In this document: piece after piece, positions 1-7,933 of the stretch | Layout: each line of letters begins with the position of its first letter | Numbering within the stretch: position 1 is the first letter of the stretch | Origin: a bacterium | GTDB lineage: Bacteria; Bacillota; Clostridia; Christensenellales; SUG1161 | Length of the DNA stretch: 44,438 bases | Assembly: GCA_029006015.1 (NCBI GenBank) | Contig: JAQXFY010000047.1 | Span: forward strand, 1-44,438 | Reading direction: 5' to 3' | Made by a program: the position numbers and the translations under genes | The notes under the pieces: generated by a model | Told to the model about the DNA's origin: nothing | What the model saw: only the letters and a program-made list of their open reading frames with translations | Databases searched by the model: none

Positions 1-64
1 CCTGCTGCCCGCCTTTTATACGCCATGCGTTTAGCCGATAGGCCTGCCCGCAATCGCCATGCCG

Positions 65-1495
65 TTAACCCGCTGCCTTTTCATAGCAGCCGATATCGAT
101 GCCCCCGCCCTGCGGGCGGCTTGCGCCCAGCAGATCATCCGTCAGGCCGTCGATGGGCATACCGGCGTCAATGGCAGGGCTGCCCTCTTTTAAGGTGTAA
201 TCGTTGTTGGCCGCATCGGTAAATACCTCCTGCGCGGTATAGCGCACAAAGGCCTGATCGGGCAGCGTAAAGGGCTTCTCATCCTCGCCATCTAAAATAA
301 AGTTGCGCTCGTTATACTGGGTATCGGCCAGAATAGCGATATTATGATCGAAGATAACGGTATCATCCATTGCCGAGCCCGCGATGGCAACCAGCTGCTG
401 GCGGAAAGGCTCCGTTTTGGATACGCCGATAAGGTTGTTGTAGAATGTCAGGTTAAGCGCCTTGCCCTCTCCACCATCGGAACGGATGGGGAAACGCGGG
501 GAATCGGGCCCCAGAATAATGGTATTGTTATAAACCGTTACATCGCGGCTGGTATCGGCCGAATCGCCCTTGTACAGGGTGATGCCGCCCGCCTTATCCA
601 GGTAGGACAGGTTGTTGCGCACGATGCCGCCGTGCAGCCCGCTCAGGTTATACGCCGCGCCGCCGGCCGTGCCGTTGCCCGAGGAAATGTTGTATTCGTA
701 CAGGCCGTCGGAGTGGATACCGTCCCCACCCATGGAAATATCGGCATTCAAATGGAAGCCGCAGCCCTGGTTGTTAAAGGAACGGTTGCCGCGGAAAACA
801 AAATGGTCGGCCGAGTTGTTAAAATAATACCCATGCTCGCCATTTTCCTCGCTCAGGTTATAGCTGGCCAGGTAGTTATCCGAAAACGCGGCAAAAATAC
901 CGGTAATGCCGCTGCGGCGCGCCTCGCAATTGGTAACCACCATATGATCGGTGTGGACAAAATCAATGCCCCATTTTTTGGAATCCTCCGATACCAGGCC
1001 GTCGATCACCCAGTAGGCCACGGGGCTGGATTGCCCGCCGATAGCCTCGATATTGGAGCCGCGCTGGTTAAACGGCCCGGCGCAGTTGATAACAGGCTTT
1101 TTCTTGAGGGCGTTTTTGATGGTTTTAACGCCATCGGCCGTGCCGTTTAAGGCAGGCGTCAGGGTAAAGCCTTCATAGGTGCCGGGATAAACCAAAATGG
1201 TATCCCCGGGCTGGATGAGCAGCACCGCATGCTGCAGGGTGCGCCACGGGTTTTGCTTGGAACCATCGGCCTCATCCGAGCCGGTGGTGGCCACATAATA
1301 GGTTTTGGGCTCGCCCAAGGCCTGGGTGGGGGTTGGGGCAGGCGTGGCCTGGGGAGTAGCCTGGGGCGTAACCTCCGGCGACGGCGTGGGCGAAACCTGC
1401 GGTTCCGGGGAAGATGCCGGTTTGCCGCAGCCGCTCAGCAGCCCCACGCCCAGCAGCAGCGCCATTAGCAAGGCGCCAAAGCGTTTTTGTATCAT
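65..1495 (-). CDS. Lipoprotein with right-handed parallel beta-helix (pectate-lyase-like) repeats
   Basis: Start trimmed to MIQKRFGALLMALLLGVGLLSGCGK (lipobox LSGC) with SD AAGGAGG; Pro/Thr linker; YYVATTGSDEADGSKQNPWRTLQHAV plus N-rich beta-helix rungs. Confidence 0.8.
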   Translation of the reverse strand: MIQKRFGALLMALLLGVGLLSGCGKPASSPEPQVSPTPSPEVTPQATPQATPAPTPTQALGEPKTYYVATTGSDEADGSKQNPWRTLQHAVLLIQPGDTILVYPGTYEGFTLTPALNGTADGVKTIKNALKKKPVINCAGPFNQRGSNIEAIGGQSSPVAYWVIDGLVSEDSKKWGIDFVHTDHMVVTNCEARRSGITGIFAAFSDNYLASYNLSEENGEHGYYFNNSADHFVFRGNRSFNNQGCGFHLNADISMGGDGIHSDGLYEYNISSGNGTAGGAAYNLSGLHGGIVRNNLSYLDKAGGITLYKGDSADTSRDVTVYNNTIILGPDSPRFPIRSDGGEGKALNLTFYNNLIGVSKTEPFRQQLVAIAGSAMDDTVIFDHNIAILADTQYNERNFILDGEDEKPFTLPDQAFVRYTAQEVFTDAANNDYTLKEGSPAIDAGMPIDGLTDDLLGASRPQGGGIDIGCYEKAAG

Positions 1496-1677
1496 ACAGG
1501 ATCCTCCTTTGCGCAGGCGGGCACATGCTCGATGCCGCCGGGGTGCGCAGTTGTTATATGGGTTATTATACACCATCCGCCCATTTGTACACATCCCCCA
1601 GCCCATACCCTGCCGCCAGGGCACAATTTCCAACGCCCATCCGAACAAGGCCCGGGCCGGATGCTTGTTCCGGCAGT

Positions 1678-2709
1678 TTATCCCAGATATTGCTTCAGGA
1701 ACGAATAGGCCATGCGGCCGGAAATCTCGTGCACGCCGTCAAATTCATCCACCTGAAAACTGCCGGTGACGCCCATGGTTTGATACATGCGTGCCACCTG
1801 GCTGCGCGCCCTGCGAGCGGCATCAATGGGGAAAAGCGGATCGCGCGTGGCCGATTCCCACAGCATGGGCAGCGGGGCAATGGCGCAAAGCAGATCGGGC
1901 AGCTCCCCCAGCTTAAGCACGCCTGGCGTATACATGCACAGGCAGTGCTGGTCATCCAGAATGCTGTCGTGATGGGTGTTGGCAAAACCGCTGATAACCG
2001 CGCAGGCCAGCCTATCCTCGCACAGGGCGGTATAACTGGTCAGCATGCCCCCGCCCGAAATGCCCATGATGCCAATCCGATCCGGCGAGGCCCCCATGCC
2101 AAGCAGTACATCGATGGCACGCTGGGCCTGGGCAACACGCAATCCTGCGGCCGTTGTTCCCCGCATCATGCACGCAACGGATAAACGGTAGCAGGCATAT
2201 TCCCGGGGATCGTGCCCAATGTTTTCCTTAAGCCGGGCATCGCCAAAGCCGGCCAGCTCCGGCGCGATAACCAGATATCCCAGCCGGCACACCTGGATGG
2301 CAAAGTTTTTCTGGTAGCCGGCATCCCCGGTTTTGGGGCTGCCATCGGGGTTTAATCCAACGATATCGCGGCACCCATATCCATGGCCCGTGCAGCATAC
2401 CACCGCGCCGTCCCCCGCCTTCCAGCCCTTGGGCATCAACACATAAGCGGGCGTATCCAGGCCTTCATCGGCCTTGTAGGCGATGCGGCTGCGCGTATAA
2501 TCACCCATATCCACCGGCGCCTCAATCTGGCGCGGCTGCGGATCCACCGGCGCCGGAACGGCCAGTATATCGCGCGAAAAGGCCGCCCGCATTTGCTCGC
2601 GCCACTGTGCCTGCTCCATATCGCCCGAAAAAACACGTTCGGCCGCCAGGCGGGGCTGCATGCGCCGATAGGCCCCTTCCAAATAAGCATCCAGCGTAAA
2701 ATCCATCAC
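1678..2709 (-). CDS. Alpha/beta hydrolase, acetyl xylan esterase / dienelactone hydrolase-like
   Basis: 343 aa; GISGGGM nucleophile elbow, CTGHGYG region, C-terminal DGVHEISG. Confidence 0.7.
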   Translation of the reverse strand: MMDFTLDAYLEGAYRRMQPRLAAERVFSGDMEQAQWREQMRAAFSRDILAVPAPVDPQPRQIEAPVDMGDYTRSRIAYKADEGLDTPAYVLMPKGWKAGDGAVVCCTGHGYGCRDIVGLNPDGSPKTGDAGYQKNFAIQVCRLGYLVIAPELAGFGDARLKENIGHDPREYACYRLSVACMMRGTTAAGLRVAQAQRAIDVLLGMGASPDRIGIMGISGGGMLTSYTALCEDRLACAVISGFANTHHDSILDDQHCLCMYTPGVLKLGELPDLLCAIAPLPMLWESATRDPLFPIDAARRARSQVARMYQTMGVTGSFQVDEFDGVHEISGRMAYSFLKQYLG

Positions 2710-3046
2710 TTTTCCCCCTTTTGGGCATCTGGCGCTAGCATATCATGCGGGGGAAATGGATGCAAGCACCCCATGCGGCTTTGTCCCCATTTCCCGGCGA
2801 TGGCATGGCGTTTTGCCCATGCAGCCGCATCCATTCCTCGCCCCCGCCGCCAAGCTTGACCCTGTCGACGGCGCGCCCCCTTTTGGGCAGGGGCATGATG
2901 GCGCCATGCCGTTTTTACCGGGCACGGCTGTATCGCCGGCGGCGCGGCGGCACACCTTTGCCGGGGCGATACCGTTTTTTTACATAGCCCAAAGGGGCGC
3001 CGCGCATACAGCCTGGCCTGAACCCGGCAAAGGGGCGCAAAAAGGC

Positions 3047-3075
3047 TTTCCATCGCATACAAATGGTGATAAAAT
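3047..3075 (+). promoter_or_regulatory. Putative sigma-A promoter for the cysteine synthase-like gene
   Basis: TTTCCA-N17-TAAAAT about 30 nt upstream of SD GGGAGG and the TTG start. Confidence 0.4.
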
Positions 3076-3105
3076 AAACTTTATCTGCTGCCGGGAGGAA
3101 ACACC

Positions 3106-4059
3106 TTGATTTACAATAATGTGCTTGATGCCATCGGACACACCCCCCTTATCCGCCTTGGGCGCATGAACAGGCCCGGAAATTCCCAGATCCTGGTCAA
3201 ATACGAGGGGCTTGGCGTGGGTGGCTCCATTAAAACGCGTACCGCCTATAACATGCTGATGGAGGCCGAAATGCAGGGCCTTATCCATCCCGATACTTCC
3301 ATTATCGTGGAGCCGACAAGCGGCAACCAGGGCATCGGCCTGGCGCTGATTGGCGCGGTTAAGGGATACCGTACCATTATCATCATGCCCGATTCCGTCA
3401 GTGAAGAGCGCCGCAAGCTGGTGCGCCACTATGGGGCGGAAGTCAAGCTGATCCACGATGGCGGCAACATCGGCGATTGCATCGAACGCTGCCTGCAAAC
3501 CGCCATGGACATGGCCAAAGGCAATCCCCATGTTTTTGTGCCCCAGCAATTTGAAAACCCCGCCAACCCCATGGCACACCGCACCCATACTGCGCAGGAA
3601 ATCCTGGATGATGTAAACGGGCCTATCGACGGCTTTTGCTCCGGCGTGGGTACGGGCGGCACCATCACCGGCATTGGCGAGGTGCTCAAGGCCGCCAACC
3701 CCCATATGGAAATCTGGGCGGTGGAGCCGGAAAACGCCGCTATCCTGGCCGGCGGCAACATCGGCACCCATCTGCAAATGGGCATCGGGGATGGGCTGAT
3801 TCCGGCCAACCTCAACCGCGGCATCTACGATCACATCTACATTGTTTCCGATGAGGAAGCCCTGCAGACCGCACGCGATCTGGCCCGGCTGGAAGGGCTG
3901 ATGTGCGGCATTTCCAGCGGCACCAATGTAGCCGCCGCCCTCAAGCTGGCCCAAAAGCTGGGCCCCGGGAAAACCGTTGTCACCGTGCTGCCCGATACGG
4001 CTGAACGTTATTTTTCCACCCCCCTGTTTGATGAAACGGGCGAAGGGGGAAGCCTGTAA
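3106..4059 (+). CDS. Cysteine synthase family PLP-dependent enzyme (divergent motifs)
   Basis: GGSIKTR lysine motif, EPTSGNQGIGLA, GTGGTITG, GISSGTN; 317 aa; TTG start after GGGAGGAAACACC. Confidence 0.85.
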   Translation: MIYNNVLDAIGHTPLIRLGRMNRPGNSQILVKYEGLGVGGSIKTRTAYNMLMEAEMQGLIHPDTSIIVEPTSGNQGIGLALIGAVKGYRTIIIMPDSVSEERRKLVRHYGAEVKLIHDGGNIGDCIERCLQTAMDMAKGNPHVFVPQQFENPANPMAHRTHTAQEILDDVNGPIDGFCSGVGTGGTITGIGEVLKAANPHMEIWAVEPENAAILAGGNIGTHLQMGIGDGLIPANLNRGIYDHIYIVSDEEALQTARDLARLEGLMCGISSGTNVAAALKLAQKLGPGKTVVTVLPDTAERYFSTPLFDETGEGGSL

Positions 4060-4084
4060 AAGCCATCCAAACCACACCTCCATC

Positions 4085-4112
4085 AAAAGGCGGGTTTTCC
4101 CCCGCCTTTTTT
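4085..4112 (+). terminator. Intrinsic terminator
   Basis: AAAAGGCGGG-ttttcc-CCCGCCTTTTTT. Confidence 0.85.
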
Positions 4113-4289
4113 GTTTGCCCGCCCCAAAAAGCACGGTGGCGCAGCGCCACGGCATGGCCATCCATCAGCCGCCTGCCATCCGCCGATTTTCCTTCGGCGC
4201 CCATTGTTTGGGGCACAGGCCCGGCTTTTTTTGTGCCCCCATCTATGGTAAAATGGCCTGCGGAACATGCTGGATTGCGGGGGAAGCAT

Positions 4290-5642
4290 ATGGAGCTTGG
4301 GGAAAAGCGCGCGCTGAGGAAACGGTTTATATCCCTGGCCTTGCCCGCCCTGCTGGAGCAGGCTTTGATCATGATATCTTCCGTTATCATGATGATGTTC
4401 TATGGCCAAATCGGTGTATCCGCCGTGGCCGCCATCGGGGCCGGCACACTGCTGTGCAGCGTGCTGCAGGCTGCGCTGGCCGTGCTGCAGACCGGCACCC
4501 TGGTGCTGGTGGCCCGCTTATATGGGCAGGGGCGGATATCCGATGCCGCCGGGCTTGTCACCAGCGCGATGCGCTGGTCGCTCGCGCTGTCCTGCGGGGT
4601 ATCGCTGATCAGCTGCCTGGCTGCCGGCACCATAGCCAGATGGACCGTTGGCACACAGGATATCCAGCTGCTGACGCAAACCACCTCCTACATTCGCCTG
4701 GCGGTGTGGAGCGTGCCCTTTACCAGCTTCAGCCTGGTGTGCGACAGCGCCCTGCGCGGCGGGGGCGATATGAAAACGCCCATGCGCATCGCCCTGGTCT
4801 GCCAGGGCGCTTATCTTGTAGCTGCCTATATTTTAATCTTTGGCCTGTGGCGCCTGCCCGGGCTTGGCTTAACGGGCGCAGGCCTGGCGCTGGTTGCCTA
4901 CCGGGCGCTGGAGTTTACCCTCAAGGGCATACGCTTTATCAATGGAAACAACCCGCTGCACCTGAAAATTTTTACCCGCCCCAAACCGGCGCCCGGGCTG
5001 ATGCGGCGCGTCTGCCGTGTAGGGCTTCCCACCACGGGCGAACAGGTCATCCTGCAGCTGGGCTATCTTTTAACCCAACGGCCGCTTGCGCTGATGGGTT
5101 CTTCCGTTATGGCTGCCTATCAGGTAGCCAACAGCATCACCACCATTTTAACGCAGACCGTGATCGGCGCGGGCAATGCCGCCGCCACGGTGGTGGGCAA
5201 CAGCCTGGGCGCCGGGCGGCAGGATATCGCCCGCTTTTATGCACGGGAAGTGGCGCTGTGGGGCACCGGCATCATCTGCGTGCTGTCGGTTGTGTTGTAC
5301 TTTTGCTATCCCACGCTGGCGCACCTGTATGCCAAAACGGCGGATTTTTATCAAGCCGCCCTGGGCATGCGGCTGTGGTTCATGCTGGCCACACCGCTGA
5401 TCTGCCTGTTTAATTTGCTGCTTGGCATCCTGCGCGGCGCAGGCGATACCCGCACGCAAATGGTGGCATCCAACATGGGGTTATGGCCCGTGCGCTTGGC
5501 GCTGTACTGGCTGATTGCGCTTAAATTTCCCCAGCATGCGATTACCGGCGTTGCCGTCACGGTTTTTCTGGATTTTGCCGCCCGCGTGGCGGTGCAGGCG
5601 GTTCGCCTGATCCGCGGCAAATGGGTAAAGGTGGAGGTATAG
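4290..5642 (+). CDS. MATE family efflux transporter
   Basis: MELGEKRALRKRFISLALPALLEQALIMISSVIMMMFYGQIG...; about 12 TM segments, MATE-type halves. Confidence 0.9.
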   Translation: MELGEKRALRKRFISLALPALLEQALIMISSVIMMMFYGQIGVSAVAAIGAGTLLCSVLQAALAVLQTGTLVLVARLYGQGRISDAAGLVTSAMRWSLALSCGVSLISCLAAGTIARWTVGTQDIQLLTQTTSYIRLAVWSVPFTSFSLVCDSALRGGGDMKTPMRIALVCQGAYLVAAYILIFGLWRLPGLGLTGAGLALVAYRALEFTLKGIRFINGNNPLHLKIFTRPKPAPGLMRRVCRVGLPTTGEQVILQLGYLLTQRPLALMGSSVMAAYQVANSITTILTQTVIGAGNAAATVVGNSLGAGRQDIARFYAREVALWGTGIICVLSVVLYFCYPTLAHLYAKTADFYQAALGMRLWFMLATPLICLFNLLLGILRGAGDTRTQMVASNMGLWPVRLALYWLIALKFPQHAITGVAVTVFLDFAARVAVQAVRLIRGKWVKVEV

Positions 5643-5644
5643 CC

Positions 5645-6157
5645 ATGGATGCTCTGTCCCATGCTCGGCAGCTGCTCGAGGTACTGACCCCGCTTAAGCA
5701 TGATTGCGCCCGGCATTGCGGGGGCGCCTGCTGCAAGGATAATCCGCACGATTCCTCCCGGGGCGGCATGCTGCTTTTTCCGGGGGAGGAGGCCTTTTAT
5801 CCCGAGGGCACCCCGGGCGTTTGTATCCTGCCCGGCGGCAGCCTGTATCCCCAAGGGCAGGCGCCCCTTTTGGTGTGCGACGGCACATGCAACCGCGCCA
5901 ACCGCCCGCTGGCCTGCCGTTTTTTCCCGCTGATTCCCCGCCCCGACGGCCGCGGCGGCGCCGATATCCGCCTGGATCCGCGCGCGTTTTTATGCTGCCC
6001 TATTCCATCCTCCGGCCTAAGGGGGATGGATCCGGCCTTTGTTGACGCCGCGCGGGAGGCCGCCCGGCTTTTATGGGCCGACCAGGCCCAACGCGCTTTT
6101 ATCCAGCGGCTGGATGGCCACCTCCGGTGGTTTTCCGCCCGCTTTTCATCACGCTAA
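5645..6157 (+). CDS. Cysteine-cluster protein (YkgJ-like, putative metal binding)
   Basis: CARHCGGACC, CDGTCNRANRPLACRFFPL, FLCCP; start just after the MATE stop. Confidence 0.5.
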   Translation: MDALSHARQLLEVLTPLKHDCARHCGGACCKDNPHDSSRGGMLLFPGEEAFYPEGTPGVCILPGGSLYPQGQAPLLVCDGTCNRANRPLACRFFPLIPRPDGRGGADIRLDPRAFLCCPIPSSGLRGMDPAFVDAAREAARLLWADQAQRAFIQRLDGHLRWFSARFSSR

Positions 6158-6164
6158 GGAGGAA

Positions 6165-6287
6165 ATGACGATGACGAACACCCGGCTGAATGCGTTTTTA
6201 GAGATGCTGGCAAAGCTGGTTGAAAACGCAAAGACGGTTGAAGAAGCCGCGGAACTTATCCGACAGGCTAAGACAAAAAACGGGTAG
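6165..6287 (+). CDS. Small 40-aa hypothetical protein
   Basis: AAGGAGG SD directly upstream of ATG; MTMTNTRLNAFLEMLAKLVENAKTVEEAAELIRQAKTKNG. Confidence 0.6.
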   Translation: MTMTNTRLNAFLEMLAKLVENAKTVEEAAELIRQAKTKNG

Positions 6288-6313
6288 CGCCCCGACACAA
6301 GGAATCGCTACCC
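6282..6313 (-). terminator. Stem-loop GGGTAGCG...CGCTACCC; reads as a terminator only on the minus strand
   Basis: 8-bp perfect stem overlapping the sORF stop codon; A6 tract on the plus 5' side gives a minus-strand T tract. Confidence 0.45.
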
Positions 6314-6396
6314 AAACAAAACGGTGAGCCGGGAGCCCTTCCCCGGCCACCATCATTTTGGCAAAATGCCATTAAATAATCAACGGAGGTTTTCTT

Positions 6397-7809
6397 ATGT
6401 TTGGCATTCTCAGCGAACAGGATTGTGCACGCATCCATGCTGCCGGGCTGGAAATTTTAGCCACCGTGGGCATCCGCATCCATGATCCTTCGTGGAAAGC
6501 CCGCCTGCTGGAGGGCGGCGCCCGCCCCGACGAAAAGGATGACACCCGCTTTTATATTGGCGAGGATATGGTGCGCCGCGCGCTTGAAACCTGCCCCACC
6601 TCCTTTTGCATCAAGGACCGCTCCGGCCGCGGGGTGGAGGTTAAAAACGGCGCAAGGACGCTGTATTACACCTCCAACGGCATGAACTATCAGCGCTATG
6701 GCCAGCGCACCTGCGCGCCCATCACCCGGCGGACGCTGGCGGATTTTGTCCGCGTGGCCGATACACTGAAAAATGTAGATGGGCTGGTGGGCACGGCCAT
6801 CGATGATGTGGCCCCCCAGCACCGGGATTTTGTCGGCTTTAAGCTGATGGCACAGCACTCCACCAAGCACCTGCGCCCCTGCATTTACACGCCCACCGGC
6901 GCCAAGGTCATTCTGGAGATGACGGATATCCTGCTGGATGGCAAGCCTTATCGGGACAATGCCTTCTTTACGCTGGGATATTCCTGCGTCAGCCCCCTGA
7001 CATGGAGCCGGACCGCCCTGGAGCTTTTTGAAGCGACGGCGGGCCACGGCATTGCGATGATGATTAATTCCGAGCCCATGGCGGGCGGAACCTCGCCGGT
7101 GACGCTGGCGGGCAGCCTGGCCCTGGCCGATGCGGAGGTGCTCAGCGGCATTGTGTTAAACCAGCTGGTGGAACCAGGGCGCCCGTGCATCTACAACGCC
7201 GGTTTTGCCCATGTGCTGGATATGCGTACCCTGCTGACCTTGACCGGCGCGCCCGAAAACGCGCTGCTCCAGGCCGCCGGGGCGCAGATGGCAGCCTTCC
7301 ACCACCTGCCCAGCGCGGGCTGGCCCCTTAGCGACAGCGCCATGCTGGACGGCCAGGCGGTATACGAAAAATTCGGCATGCTGATGGCGCACACCCTGTC
7401 CGGCGTCAACATGGCCTGGGGCATGGGCAATATCGAAACCTCGCGCACGATCTCTCCGGAGGCGCTTGTCATCGATGACGAAATGGCGGGCTGGATCGGC
7501 CGTTTCCATCGCGGCATCGCGGTGGACGAGCAGCATTTGGCCGTTGATGTCATCCGCGAAATGGGCTTTGGCGCGGCTTATCTGGAGTGCGACCACACGC
7601 TGGATTTCTACCGCGAGGAAATCCGCTACCCCACCCTGCCCAACCGCTTCCCGCGCAAGGGGTGGGAGGACCGCGGTTCCCGCTCGCTGGAGGAATCCGC
7701 CGCCGCGTATGTCGATGGCGTGCTGCAAAAGCCCGCGGAAAGCACGCTTTCCCCTGGCCAGCTTGAAAAGTTGGACCGTCTGGAGGCGCATTGGCTGGAA
7801 AAGCTGTAA
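6397..7809 (+). CDS. Trimethylamine methyltransferase (MttB) superfamily protein, non-pyrrolysine
   Basis: 470 aa; MFGILSEQDCARIHAAGLEILATVGIRIHDP...; continuous frame without in-frame amber; SD GGAGG. Confidence 0.85.
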   Translation: MFGILSEQDCARIHAAGLEILATVGIRIHDPSWKARLLEGGARPDEKDDTRFYIGEDMVRRALETCPTSFCIKDRSGRGVEVKNGARTLYYTSNGMNYQRYGQRTCAPITRRTLADFVRVADTLKNVDGLVGTAIDDVAPQHRDFVGFKLMAQHSTKHLRPCIYTPTGAKVILEMTDILLDGKPYRDNAFFTLGYSCVSPLTWSRTALELFEATAGHGIAMMINSEPMAGGTSPVTLAGSLALADAEVLSGIVLNQLVEPGRPCIYNAGFAHVLDMRTLLTLTGAPENALLQAAGAQMAAFHHLPSAGWPLSDSAMLDGQAVYEKFGMLMAHTLSGVNMAWGMGNIETSRTISPEALVIDDEMAGWIGRFHRGIAVDEQHLAVDVIREMGFGAAYLECDHTLDFYREEIRYPTLPNRFPRKGWEDRGSRSLEESAAAYVDGVLQKPAESTLSPGQLEKLDRLEAHWLEKL

Positions 7810-7880
7810 GGCGCCGCATCGTACCCCTTGTGCCAGGCGCTACCCGGCGGCAGGGGTTGATATGCCGATGGATATACAAC

Positions 7881-7913
7881 AATATGCCGCGGCCCAATGG
7901 GCCGCGGCATATT
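7881..7913. terminator. Bidirectional terminator between convergent genes
   Basis: Perfect 15-bp stem AATATGCCGCGGCCC-AAT-GGGCCGCGGCATATT. Confidence 0.75.
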
Positions 7914-7933
7914 TAGTGGGGTTTATCCATGCT

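Noticed and set aside
2710-3105. Small overlapping ORFs between the esterase and cysK
   Set aside because: All lack an SD or plausible composition; region read as divergent promoter DNA.
3977-5413. 478-aa plus ORF overlapping the MATE gene in another frame
   Set aside because: Spans the cysK terminator and lies out of frame with the clear MATE protein.
6397-7809. Possible pyrrolysine-containing MttB
   Set aside because: The ORF is continuous with no in-frame TAG, so it is the non-Pyl type.
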